In this document: in pieces, positions 45,110 to 53,327 of the stretch
Position numbering within the stretch: the stretch's first letter is position 1
Layout of the letters: every line of letters begins with the position of its first letter
NCBI GenBank assembly: GCA_947476325.1
Contig: CANJPZ010000010.1
Location: 17,972-81,971 of the forward strand
Reading direction: 5' to 3'
Length of the DNA: 64,000 bases
Origin: Caulobacteraceae bacterium
GTDB lineage: Bacteria; Pseudomonadota; Alphaproteobacteria; Caulobacterales; Caulobacteraceae
Notes under the pieces: model-generated
Seen by the model: the letters and a program-made list of their open reading frames with translations, nothing else
Told to the model about the DNA's origin: nothing
Database searches by the model: none
Translations under genes and position numbers: made by a program

Positions 45110-46987
45110 ATGATGGGCAGAGAAGCTATTCAAACTGTATCGGTTACAACGCACCGCGAGGCGCGGTTTGCGAGCACGCGACCGGGCGCCCGGCCTGAAC
45201 TGAAACTGGTCACCAAGGTGGTGGTCGACCGCACGCGCGACGCCCTGCTGACCGACTTCGGCAAGAAGACCCTGGAAGACCGCTATCTGCTGCCGGGCGA
45301 GAGCTATCAGGACATGTTCGCCCGGGTGGCGACGGCCTTTGCGGACGATTCCGACCACGCCCAGCGTCTGTACGACTACATCTCGCGCCTGTGGTTCATG
45401 CCCGCCACCCCGGTGCTGTCGAACGGCGGGGCCGATCGCGGCCTGCCGATCTCGTGCTTTCTGAATTCGGTCGGCGACAGCCTGGAAGACATCGTCGGCA
45501 CCTGGAACGAGAATGTCTGGCTGGCCTCGAACGGCGGCGGCATCGGCACCTACTGGGGCGGGGTCCGCTCCATCGGCGAGAAGGTCAAGGGCTCGGGCCA
45601 GACCAGCGGCATCATCCCGTTCATCCGGGTGATGGACTCGCTCACCCTGGCCATCAGCCAGGGGTCCCTGCGCCGCGGCTCGGCGGCGGTGTACCTGGAC
45701 GTGCACCACCCCGAGATCGAAGAGTTCCTGGAAATCCGCAAGCCGTCGGGCGACTTCAACCGCAAGTCCCTGAACCTGCACCACGGCATTTCGATCACCG
45801 ACGAATTCATGGAAGCCGTCCGCGACGGCGGCCTGTTCGACCTGCGCTCGCCCAAGACCGGCGAGCCGGTGAAACAGGTGGATGCCCGGACCCTGTGGCA
45901 GAAGATCCTCGAGATCCGCCTGCAGACCGGCGAGCCCTATCTGATCTTCGCCGACACCGTGAACCGGGCCATGCCGCAGCATCAGCGCGAACTCGGTTTG
46001 AAGGTTCGCCAGTCGAACCTGTGCTCTGAAATCATGCTGCCCACCGGCACCGACCACATGGGCCAGGACCGCACGGCGGTCTGCTGCCTGTCGAGCGTCA
46101 ATGCCGAGACCTTCCTGGAGTGGCGCGACCATCCGACCTTTATCGAGGACGTCATGCGTTTCCTCGACAATGTGCTGCAGGACTTCATCGACCGGGCGCC
46201 GGCGGCCATGGTCGCGGCCAGCTATGCGGCGATCCGCGAGCGGTCGGTGGGTCTGGGCCTGATGGGCTTCCACAGCTTCCTGCAGGGCCTGAACGTGCCG
46301 TTCGAGAGCGCCCTGGCCAAGAGCTGGAACATGCGCCTGTTCAAGCACCTGCGCCGCGAGGCCGACAAGGCCTCCCGCACCCTGGCGGCCGAACGCGGAC
46401 CCTGCCCCGACGCCGAAGAGCGCGGCGTGATGGAGCGCTTCAGCCACAAGCTGGCCATCGCCCCGACCGCCTCGATCTCGATCATCTGCGGCGGCACCTC
46501 GGCAGGCATCGAGCCGATCCCGGCCAATATCTATACCCACAAGACCCTGTCGGGCTCGTTCGCGGTGAAGAACCCCTATCTGGAGCGTCTGCTCGACACC
46601 AAGGGCAAGAACGACGATTTCACCTGGCGCTCGATCCTGGAGCACGAGGGCTCGGTCACCCACCTGGAGTTCCTGAGCGCCGACGAGAAGGACGTGTTCA
46701 AGACCGCCTTCGAACTGGACCAGCGCTGGGTGGTGGAACACGCCGCCGACCGCACGCCGGAAATCTGTCAGAGCCAGTCGCTGAACATCTTCCTGCCGGG
46801 TGATGTCGACAAGTGGGACCTGCACATGCTGCACTACCAGGCGTGGGAGCGGGGCGTGAAATCGCTCTACTATCTGCGCTCAAAGTCGGTGCAGCGGGCG
46901 GCGTTCGCCGGCGGCGAGGATGCGCCGATCATCTCGACCATGGACACCCCCAAGACCGACTACGAGGAATGCCTCGCCTGCCAGTAG
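45110..46987 (+). CDS. nrdA: Ribonucleoside-diphosphate reductase, alpha subunit (class Ia)
   Basis: Catalytic subunit of about 625 residues that reduces ribonucleotides to deoxyribonucleotides. It has the substrate-site cysteine in LPISCFLNS, the radical/active loop NLCSEIMLPT, the second redox Cys in AVCCLSSV, PTASISIICGGTSAGIEPI, the Tyr pair in SLYYLRS, and the C-terminal swinging tail EECLACQ. It seems to lack a full N-terminal ATP cone (the N-terminus is only about 40 residues before the first core helix). Its partner nrdB lies 8 kb away. Adjacent ATGs make the exact start uncertain by one residue. Confidence 0.93.
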   Translation: MMGREAIQTVSVTTHREARFASTRPGARPELKLVTKVVVDRTRDALLTDFGKKTLEDRYLLPGESYQDMFARVATAFADDSDHAQRLYDYISRLWFMPATPVLSNGGADRGLPISCFLNSVGDSLEDIVGTWNENVWLASNGGGIGTYWGGVRSIGEKVKGSGQTSGIIPFIRVMDSLTLAISQGSLRRGSAAVYLDVHHPEIEEFLEIRKPSGDFNRKSLNLHHGISITDEFMEAVRDGGLFDLRSPKTGEPVKQVDARTLWQKILEIRLQTGEPYLIFADTVNRAMPQHQRELGLKVRQSNLCSEIMLPTGTDHMGQDRTAVCCLSSVNAETFLEWRDHPTFIEDVMRFLDNVLQDFIDRAPAAMVAASYAAIRERSVGLGLMGFHSFLQGLNVPFESALAKSWNMRLFKHLRREADKASRTLAAERGPCPDAEERGVMERFSHKLAIAPTASISIICGGTSAGIEPIPANIYTHKTLSGSFAVKNPYLERLLDTKGKNDDFTWRSILEHEGSVTHLEFLSADEKDVFKTAFELDQRWVVEHAADRTPEICQSQSLNIFLPGDVDKWDLHMLHYQAWERGVKSLYYLRSKSVQRAAFAGGEDAPIISTMDTPKTDYEECLACQ

Positions 46988-47016
46988 GGGGTGTTAGCTC
47001 GGCCGGGAAATAAGTA

Positions 47017-47053
47017 CACGAAGGTCACGAAGGGGGCGCGAAGGTCACAAGGG
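47017..47053. repeat. Left flank of the GxxExxY gene: ACGAAGG repeats
   Basis: ACACGAAGGTCACGAAGG and then GCGAAGGTCACAAGGG form short direct repeats just downstream of the GxxExxY gene. Inverted relatives (CTTCGTGTCCTTCGTG and GTGACCTTTGTGTCCC) lie at its other end, 47444-47484. Confidence 0.6.
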
Positions 47054-47063
47054 CTTTCGGGGC

Positions 47064-47462
47064 TCACAGGATTTTGCGGCGGATTCCCTGCTTCAGCAGC
47101 GGGACGTTGAAATTGATCAGGTAGCCCAGCCTTCGGCTGGAAAGACGCAGATAGGTCAGCAACTGGGCGTCGTGGACGCGGGCCAGATCTTCAGTCGCCT
47201 TCACCTCAACAACCACGACGTCATCGACCAAAAGGTCGATCCGATATCCCATATCGAGCCGAATGTTTTCAAACACGACGGGCAGCGCCAGCTGCCGATC
47301 AACCTTGTGCCCTCGACGCTCCAGTTCATGAGCAAGGCAGGCCTCGTAGGCAGACTCGAGCAAGCCAGGGCCAAAAGCCCTATGCACCTTTAGCGCTGCG
47401 TCAAGCACGGCGCGTCCAACAGCTTCCGTCCCGGCCGGGAGGTCTTCGTGTCCTTCGTGCAT
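47064..47462 (-). CDS. GxxExxY family protein
   Basis: Protein of 132 residues with the diagnostic GPGLLESAYE (G-x2-E-x2-Y) at about residues 30-39 and a nuclease-like core: a beta hairpin FENIRLDMGYRIDLLVDDVVVVEVKA with the D-x(n)-E-x-K pattern of PD-(D/E)XK enzymes, and GYLINFNVPLLKQGIRRKIL at the end. The nuclease link is an inference from this pattern. The first residues MHEGHED are coded by an ACGAAGG repeat, and both ends of the gene carry inverted versions of this repeat. The ribosome site AAGG also lies in the repeat. Function unproven. Confidence 0.85.
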   Translation of the reverse strand: MHEGHEDLPAGTEAVGRAVLDAALKVHRAFGPGLLESAYEACLAHELERRGHKVDRQLALPVVFENIRLDMGYRIDLLVDDVVVVEVKATEDLARVHDAQLLTYLRLSSRRLGYLINFNVPLLKQGIRRKIL

Positions 47463-47486
47463 CCCCTGTGACCTTTGTGTCCCTCT
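47444..47486. repeat. Right flank of the GxxExxY gene: inverted ACGAAGG repeats
   Basis: CTTCGTGTCCTTCGTGCATCC followed by CTGTGACCTTTGTGTCCC is the reverse-complement counterpart of the repeats at 47017-47053. It contains the ribosome site, start codon and first seven codons of the GxxExxY gene. Confidence 0.6.
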
Positions 47487-47512
47487 TTTCCTTTGACGCG
47501 AGGGCGACGGGA

Positions 47513-49036
47513 TTATTTGGCGGCCGCCGGCGGGTTCACCAGGGAGGCCGGCGCGGCGAGGACCGCGTCTATGAAGTCGCGGTAGAAGTAGGCGGCGCGC
47601 TCCAGGCCCGGGACCGAGATCGAGCCGACCACGTCGCCGCTGGTGTGATAGAGCGGCCCCGAATGGATGCCCTGCACGCGGGCCACGCCGAGGGGCGCAT
47701 AGCCGCCCAGGTCGCCCGGCACCGAGGCGTCGATCATCGTATTGTAGGTGTAGCCGTAGCGGGCGGCGGCGGCGGTGATCTTGTCGATCAGGAACAGGTT
47801 CATGTTGCTGACGCCGACGTTCTTGGGCTCTTCGGTGGGATCGACGCGCCATGGATCGGTGCGGACCTGGTACTGGGCGACGTGTTCGAGATTGAGCACC
47901 AGAACAGCGGTGTTGAGCAGCGGGCGGTTCATGCGCACAAGGTTGGTGGCCCCGTTCATGCCGGGCGAGTGGTGGCCGGCGTTGCCGACGAAGATCAGGG
48001 TCTTGGCCGGTTTGGCGGCGGCCTTGGCGTAGTGGCGGGCGAGCGCCAGGGCCACGGCCACGCCGTCGCCGTTGTCGCCGGCCCCGTCGAACCAGGAATC
48101 CAGGTGGGCGTTGACGATCACCGATTCCGTACTGAGGCCGGGCACGACGCCGATGACGTTCTGGGCTTTCAGGCCTGTGGCCATCTCGGAGTCCAGGGTC
48201 AGGCGGGCGTTGACCGGGCGGGCGCCGGCCTTGCCCAGCACGGCCTTCAGGAAGGCGCCGTCGGCGCCGCCGAGGTTGAAGGCCGGTTTGCCGCGGCTGG
48301 CGAAGTCGAAGACATGCATATTGCCTTCCTGTTCGACCCAGTTGAACACGGCCACAGCGCCCGCGGCCTCCAGCGCCTGGGTGGACTGGACGATCTTGCT
48401 GCGGTCGGAATAGGCGCCGGTGGTCGGGCGCGAGTGCTGGATGGCGATCTTGCCGCGCACGTCGACGCGGACCGGATCGCCCGCCTCGCCGGCAAAGACG
48501 AGGGGGGCGTTGATCGCGCCGTCGATCTTCGAGCCCGAGGTCGGCACGGCCGAGCGCAGGATGACGTCGGCCGAGCCGGGCCCGAAGGCCGGATCAGCGA
48601 GGATGCGTACTTCCCAGGTTTTCGGCCGCCAGAAGGGCTGGGCCGCGTCGAAGGTCTGGACCTCTACGGACTTGACGCCGGCGCTGCGCAGCTGGGCGGC
48701 GAACCAGTTGGCGGCGGCGGTTTCGGATGGGTAGCCCGAGATGCGGCCCCAGAACTGGACGCCGGTGGCCTCCATGGCGTCGGAAAAGCCGACGATGGCG
48801 CGAAGGTCGCGCTGGATACGCGATCCGGCGAACTCGGGCTCGGCGGTCTGTCCGGCGGGCAGCTTGAAGGCCGGCGCGCGCACCGGGTTGCCGATGGAGG
48901 CCAGCTGGGGCGGGTTCTGCAGGCCCGGTGGCGTGGCGGTGGCAAACCAGGCCGTGGGCGTGGCGGCCGAGGCGGCCGTTGCGGCGGCGATAACCACCGC
49001 CGCCAGTTTGAGGCTGAATCCGATCCCGCGGGCCAT
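47513..49036 (-). CDS. Secreted M28-family zinc peptidase
   Basis: Protein of 507 residues with a signal peptide (KLAAVVIAAATAASA). A PA-type inserted domain (about residues 160-290) interrupts the peptidase. The M28 zinc ligands are visible: HLDSWFDGAGDNGDG (His and bridging Asp), a Glu-containing segment LNLEHVAQY, and the last His in YHTSGDVV. This architecture matches aminopeptidase/glutamate carboxypeptidase-like enzymes acting on peptides outside the cytoplasm. The catalytic Glu normally following GNAGHHS is less clear. ATG 49036 follows AGGGGGAAG. Confidence 0.87.
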   Translation of the reverse strand: MARGIGFSLKLAAVVIAAATAASAATPTAWFATATPPGLQNPPQLASIGNPVRAPAFKLPAGQTAEPEFAGSRIQRDLRAIVGFSDAMEATGVQFWGRISGYPSETAAANWFAAQLRSAGVKSVEVQTFDAAQPFWRPKTWEVRILADPAFGPGSADVILRSAVPTSGSKIDGAINAPLVFAGEAGDPVRVDVRGKIAIQHSRPTTGAYSDRSKIVQSTQALEAAGAVAVFNWVEQEGNMHVFDFASRGKPAFNLGGADGAFLKAVLGKAGARPVNARLTLDSEMATGLKAQNVIGVVPGLSTESVIVNAHLDSWFDGAGDNGDGVAVALALARHYAKAAAKPAKTLIFVGNAGHHSPGMNGATNLVRMNRPLLNTAVLVLNLEHVAQYQVRTDPWRVDPTEEPKNVGVSNMNLFLIDKITAAAARYGYTYNTMIDASVPGDLGGYAPLGVARVQGIHSGPLYHTSGDVVGSISVPGLERAAYFYRDFIDAVLAAPASLVNPPAAAK

Positions 49037-49171
49037 GGCTGGCTTCCCCCTGTTTTCCGGGATGATAGGCCGCGGCGCCGGGAAGGGAAGCGGCGAAGAG
49101 TCAGATAGCTTGCATAAAACAGTACCATGCACTATATGAGTCCGGTGGGTGATTGAATTCCGGAGGGCGAC

Positions 49172-49657
49172 ATGGATTTCGGAAATCTGTTTTTCTCGGC
49201 CTATGGCCGCATCGGCCGCCAGGAGTTCTGGGTCGGCTGGGCGATCCTGTTGATGGTCGGCATCTTTTTCGCCTTTGTTCCCTTCATCAACCTGATCCTG
49301 CCCTGGGGCCTGCTCTACTGCGGGATCTGCCTGCGATCAAAGCGGCTGCACGACATGGGCCGCACCGGCTGGTGGCAGATCATTCCCCATGTGGCCAAAC
49401 TGGTCTGTCTGATCATCGTCATCTATCTGGTCGCTGCCGCGGTTCTGGCGGGCGTGGCGTGGCACATGCTGATCCATCCCGCCGTCGTGGCTGGCGCCGT
49501 GGCGGGCGCCATCACCCTGGTGATGGCCCTGTTCGCGGTGTGGCTGATCGACGTGGCGTTCCTGCTGTGGATCGGCATTGTCGAGCCCGACCCCTACGAC
49601 AACACCTATGGCCCCGGTCCGGCCAACGAAGACTACCGGATGGCCGCCACGGCCTAG
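49172..49657 (+). CDS. DUF805 membrane protein
   Basis: Protein of 161 residues with the DUF805 signature FSAYGRIGRQEFWVGW near the N-terminus and RSKRLHDMGRTGWW, plus four predicted membrane helices. The family is common in bacteria and uncharacterised; the C-terminal VEPDPYDNTYGP is also typical. It lies divergent from the M28 gene and its stop overlaps the convergent kinase stop by 4 bp. Confidence 0.88.
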   Translation: MDFGNLFFSAYGRIGRQEFWVGWAILLMVGIFFAFVPFINLILPWGLLYCGICLRSKRLHDMGRTGWWQIIPHVAKLVCLIIVIYLVAAAVLAGVAWHMLIHPAVVAGAVAGAITLVMALFAVWLIDVAFLLWIGIVEPDPYDNTYGPGPANEDYRMAATA

Positions 49658-51537
49658 GCGACGGCGCTTTGATCATCCGGCTCGCCCATCAGCCGGATGA
49701 TTTCGGTCAGCAGCTGGGTAGGCGAGAAGGGCTTGGGCGCAACGCCGTTCATGCCGGCCGCCAGGTAGCATTGCCGCTGGTGGCTCATGACGTCAGCCGT
49801 CAGGGCGATGACGGGGATGCTGGCCATCGGACCGGGCAGGGCGCGGATAAGACGGGTGGCTTCCATCCCGTCCATGCCGGGCATGTTGATGTCCATCAGC
49901 ACCAGATCGAAATCCGAGCGGCTCAGGGCTTCGATGCCGGCCTTTCCGCTCTCGGCGGTCTCGGTCACCGCGCCCATGGCTTCGATGGTCTTTGAGGCGA
50001 CCAGAAGGTTGATGGCGTTATCATCGACGACCAGTACGCGCAGGCCCTTGAGCGGCGCATCCATGTCCGAGATTTCCGGAGCGGGCGCTTCGGCCTCGCA
50101 GGCCGGCGCCGCGATTTCGAACCAGAAGGTCGAACCCTGGCCGATCACGCTGGAAAATCCCATGTCCCCGCCCATGGACCGGGCCAGACTGCGCGAAATG
50201 GCCAGGCCCAGGCCGGTGCCGCCCAACTTGCGGGCGGTGCCGCTGTCGGCCTGCTGGAAGCGGTCGAACAACAGGGCGCCGGCTTCTTTCGAAATGCCGA
50301 TGCCGGTGTCCTCGACCTCGCAGCGCAGTCTTTGATCCGCGCCATGACCGAGGCAGGACACGCGGATCTCGACGCTGCCCTCGTCGGTGAATTTGATCGC
50401 ATTGCCGGTGATGTTGAACAGGCACTGGCGCAGCCGCAACGGGTCGACCATCGCCCAGCTGACATTGTTCGAAATGAGGGCGCGCAGGGAAAGGCCCCTG
50501 GCTTCAGCGCCGGGGGCCATCATGGCGATGACGCTGCTGACAGCGGCCTTGACGTCGGTCGCGGACGGCGTGACCTCAAGCTTTCCCGCTTCGATCTTGC
50601 TGAAATCGAGGATGTCGTTGATCAGCTGACTGAGCATCTGGCCGCAGTTCAGCGCCTGATCGACCAGATCGCGCGCGTTGTCCGACAGCGGCTCATTTTT
50701 CAACAGATGCAGGATGCCGGACACGCCGTTGAGGGGCGTGCGGATTTCGTGGCTGACCGAGGCCAGAAAGCTTGACTTGGCAGTGGTGGCCGCTTCCGCC
50801 GCCTTCAGGGCTTCCTTCAGCTTGAGCTTGTGGCGCACGACAGAGTCGACATCGAGAATCAGGCCCACGCCGTGGCGGCTGGGAGCGGCGCCGTTCTGTT
50901 CAACCTCGAAGTAGAGCCGCCCCCAGAAATAGCCCCTGGAGCCCAGAACACGCACGTCGATCGGCTCGACAATGCCGTTGGCCGTAGCCTGTCTGCGGAA
51001 CTCTGAAACCCGCGCATGGTCAGCAGGGTGGAAGATGGACAGGGTGCTGAGCTTCAGCCGCTTCATGCCGCGGACGCCGAGTAGCTGCGCCAGCTCCCGG
51101 GACGGCGAATATTCGCCGGTCCGCAGATCAAAATCGAAGGCGCCGGCATGGGCGGCGTGCATGGCCATTCTCGCCTGGCGGGCGCTGGCGGCGGCGGCGT
51201 CGCGGGCCTGGGCCTGGTCCGTCACGTTCTGGCTGATGCCATACATCTCGTAGCGGCCGGACGGCAGCTGGCGACCCGTGCGGTAGTGGACCTTGAGATA
51301 GACCCAGTGGCCCGCCGCGTGGCGGTAACGCATTTCGGTGTCGGCCTCGCCGACTTCGGTCGTGAGGCGCTCGCGGATGGCGGCGTCCAGTGGCCCATCG
51401 GCCGGATGCTGGACCTGGGCAAGCAGGGAGCGGGGGATGACGCCGATGCCGCGATCGTAGCCAAGATCAAGTTCGCTGGAGAAGTAGTAGTTGTCGCTGT
51501 CGGGATTGAAGCGCCATACCCCCCACCTGGGCGTCAT
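49654..51537 (-). CDS. Hybrid sensor histidine kinase, main part of a frameshifted gene
   Basis: Open frame of 627 residues: the rest of a first PAS domain (VWRFNPDSDNYYFSSELDLG), a second PAS (about 130-240), HisKA with phospho-His263 in VSHEIRTPLNGV, HATPase_c with GGTGLGLAISRSL, and a receiver with phospho-Asp549 in LVLMDINMPGMDG. The first codons (MTPRWG) read through the tail of the first PAS in the wrong phase: dropping one G of a six-G run (51519-51524) joins AQVG to VWRFNP and restores a 657-residue protein starting at about 51628. No membrane helix. The receiver tail overlaps the DUF805 stop. Confidence 0.85.
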   Translation of the reverse strand: MTPRWGVWRFNPDSDNYYFSSELDLGYDRGIGVIPRSLLAQVQHPADGPLDAAIRERLTTEVGEADTEMRYRHAAGHWVYLKVHYRTGRQLPSGRYEMYGISQNVTDQAQARDAAAASARQARMAMHAAHAGAFDFDLRTGEYSPSRELAQLLGVRGMKRLKLSTLSIFHPADHARVSEFRRQATANGIVEPIDVRVLGSRGYFWGRLYFEVEQNGAAPSRHGVGLILDVDSVVRHKLKLKEALKAAEAATTAKSSFLASVSHEIRTPLNGVSGILHLLKNEPLSDNARDLVDQALNCGQMLSQLINDILDFSKIEAGKLEVTPSATDVKAAVSSVIAMMAPGAEARGLSLRALISNNVSWAMVDPLRLRQCLFNITGNAIKFTDEGSVEIRVSCLGHGADQRLRCEVEDTGIGISKEAGALLFDRFQQADSGTARKLGGTGLGLAISRSLARSMGGDMGFSSVIGQGSTFWFEIAAPACEAEAPAPEISDMDAPLKGLRVLVVDDNAINLLVASKTIEAMGAVTETAESGKAGIEALSRSDFDLVLMDINMPGMDGMEATRLIRALPGPMASIPVIALTADVMSHQRQCYLAAGMNGVAPKPFSPTQLLTEIIRLMGEPDDQSAVA

Positions 51538-51628
51538 GCATCAGCCGGGCGACGGTATCATCACGCAGGATTTCGCCGTCGACGGAGTTCAATCGATCTT
51601 CGATCGGAAAATCCGGGTGGCCGGGCAC
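51515..51628 (-). pseudogene. 5' fragment of the frameshifted hybrid kinase
   Basis: From a GTG at 51628 (or 51664) the other frame encodes PGHPDFPIEDRLNSVDGE and RDDTVARLMHDAQVG, which fits the start of a PAS domain and continues in the +1 frame as VWRFNP of the main open frame. In its own frame it runs on to 51467 without meaning. The break is at the G6 run at 51519-51524. Confidence 0.7.
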
Positions 51629-51744
51629 GCGCGCAATCCCCAAAATGAGCCATGAACATCGCACGAGGGTCTGAACGGTCGCTTAAGCCCGTCTGCGGCA
51701 GCCCGCCGCGCGGTCGCCGGCAGGCCTTGCGGGTGTTGACGGGA

Positions 51745-51760
51745 TATCGACGATTCGATA
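51745..51760. promoter_or_regulatory. Likely ArsR operator
   Basis: TATCGA (51745-51750) and TCGATA (51755-51760) form a perfect 6-bp inverted repeat with a 4-nt spacer, 12 bp before the arsR start. Size, symmetry and place fit an ArsR/SmtB-type operator. Confidence 0.65.
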
Positions 51761-51771
51761 ATTCCAGAAAT

Positions 51772-52113
51772 ATGGAAATAAATGACGCCGTAGCCGCCCT
51801 GTCCGCCCTGGCCCAGGGGCCGCGTCTGGCGGTCTTTCGGCTGCTGGTGGCGGCAGGCCCCGACGGGCTGGCGGCCGGTGAGATCGCGCGGCGGACCGGT
51901 GTGGCGGCCAACACCCTGTCGGCGCAGCTGACGGTGCTGACCCAGGCGGGTCTGACGGCGGCGCGGCGCGAGGGCCGCTCGATCATCTACAGCGCTGATT
52001 ACGCGGTGGTCAGCCAGGTTCTGGCCTTTCTGATGGACGATTGTTGCGGCGGCAGGCCCGAGGTCTGCGCGCCGTTGGCGGGGATTACGGAACGGGCCTG
52101 CTGCGCGGCCTGA
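51772..52113 (+). CDS. arsR: ArsR-family metal-responsive repressor
   Basis: Protein of 113 residues with a winged helix-turn-helix: LAQGPRLAVFRLLVAAGPDGL, the recognition helix in VAANTLSAQLTVLTQAGL, and the wing RREGRSIIYSADY. Cysteines are clustered in the C-terminal part (DDCCGGRPEVC and RACCAA) and could bind arsenite. The repressor would leave its operator when arsenite binds. The ATG at 51772 is preceded by AGAAAT rather than a good ribosome site, so the transcript may be short-leadered. First gene of arsR-arsC-aqpS. Confidence 0.88.
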   Translation: MEINDAVAALSALAQGPRLAVFRLLVAAGPDGLAAGEIARRTGVAANTLSAQLTVLTQAGLTAARREGRSIIYSADYAVVSQVLAFLMDDCCGGRPEVCAPLAGITERACCAA

Positions 52114-52128
52114 ATTTCGGAGGGTAAG

Positions 52129-52650
52129 ATGACTGACGATGCCGGCCGCGGGCCGCTGAACGTATTGTTCCTGTGCACGGGCAATTCCGCGCGCTCGATT
52201 CTGGCCGAGTCGATCATGAACCGGGCGGGCGCAGGCCGCTTCAAGGCCTGGTCCGCCGGCTCGATGCCAACGGGCGCGGTCAACCCCCATGCGCTCAGCC
52301 TGCTGGAAAAGTACAACTATCCGACCGGGGATCTGCGCTCGAAGAGCTGGGAAGAGTTTGCGCAACCGGGCGCGCCCAAGCTCGATTTCGTGTTCACAGT
52401 CTGTGACAACGCTGCGGGCGAAGTCTGTCCGATCTGGCCGGGCCAGCCGATGACCGCCCACTGGGGCGTGCCCGATCCGGCCGCCGCCACGGGTAACGAC
52501 GCACAGGTGGCGCTGGCCTTCGCCGACGCCTATCGCCAGCTTTCGAACCGCATCACCATCTTCGCCAACCTGCCGCTGGACAGTCTCGACCGTCTGTCGC
52601 TGCAGCGCCGCCTGGACGCGATCGGCAAGACCCAGGACCAGCCGGCTTGA
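52129..52650 (+). CDS. arsC: Arsenate reductase, low-molecular-weight phosphatase type
   Basis: Protein of 173 residues with the LMW-PTP P-loop LFLCTGNSARS (C16-x5-R22) that attacks arsenate, and a DPAAATG segment with the general acid Asp. Further cysteines in TVCDNAAGEVCPIWPG are placed like the redox relay of thioredoxin-linked or glutathione-linked ArsC enzymes. It reduces As(V) to As(III) in the cytoplasm. It begins 15 bp after arsR, with a GGAGG-like site, and its stop overlaps the TTG start of the aquaporin. Confidence 0.9.
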   Translation: MTDDAGRGPLNVLFLCTGNSARSILAESIMNRAGAGRFKAWSAGSMPTGAVNPHALSLLEKYNYPTGDLRSKSWEEFAQPGAPKLDFVFTVCDNAAGEVCPIWPGQPMTAHWGVPDPAAATGNDAQVALAFADAYRQLSNRITIFANLPLDSLDRLSLQRRLDAIGKTQDQPA

Positions 52651-53327
52651 CCGCCCCCCTGCCGCGCCGCCTGGCCGCCGAGACGCTGGGCACAGCGTTT
52701 CTGCTGGCCATCGTTGTCGGCTCGGGAATCATGGGCGAGCGGCTGAGCGGCGGCAATATCGCCATCGCCCTGCTGGCCAACACCCTGGCGACCGGGTGCG
52801 GGCTGGTCGTCCTGATCACGATGTTCGGCCCGATATCGGGGGCGCACTTCAACCCGGCCATCACCCTGGTGATGGCGCTGCGCCGCGAGATCGGCTGGGC
52901 GGAGAGCCTGGCCTATGCGGCCGTTCAGACCGCTGGCGGGGTTCTGGGCGTGTGGGCCGCGCATGTAATGTTCGCCGAGCCGGTGCTTCAGGTTTCCACA
53001 AAGGTACGCGCCGGACCCGACCAGGCCTTTTCCGAATTTGTCGCCACCTTCGGCCTCGTGGCGGCGATCCTTGCGACCTCAAAGCACCGGCCCCAGGCGA
53101 CGCCGGCCATCGTCGGGCTCTACATCGCCGCCGCCTACTGGTTCACCGCCTCGACCTCGTTCGCCAATCCGGCGGTGACGATTGCGCGATCCCTCAGCGA
53201 CACCTTCGCCGGCATAGCCCCGGCCAGCGCGCCGGCCTTCATCACCGCCCAGATCGCCGGCGCCGTGGCGGGGTGGGTTGTGTTCGGCTGGTTGCTGCGC
53301 GAGCCGGCGGTTACGCCGGCGCCTTGA
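52647..53327 (+). CDS. Aquaglyceroporin in an ars operon (AqpS-like)
   Basis: MIP-family channel of 226 residues with six membrane helices and both pore motifs: HFNPAIT (Asn69) and FANPAVT (Asn174). The linkage arsR-arsC-aquaporin recalls the rhizobial ars operons in which AqpS lets arsenite leave after arsenate reduction, replacing ArsB. The TTG start overlaps the arsC stop as TTGA. No ArsB or Acr3 gene is present nearby. The end overlaps the convergent esterase gene by 17 bp. Confidence 0.88.
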   Translation: MTAPLPRRLAAETLGTAFLLAIVVGSGIMGERLSGGNIAIALLANTLATGCGLVVLITMFGPISGAHFNPAITLVMALRREIGWAESLAYAAVQTAGGVLGVWAAHVMFAEPVLQVSTKVRAGPDQAFSEFVATFGLVAAILATSKHRPQATPAIVGLYIAAAYWFTASTSFANPAVTIARSLSDTFAGIAPASAPAFITAQIAGAVAGWVVFGWLLREPAVTPAP

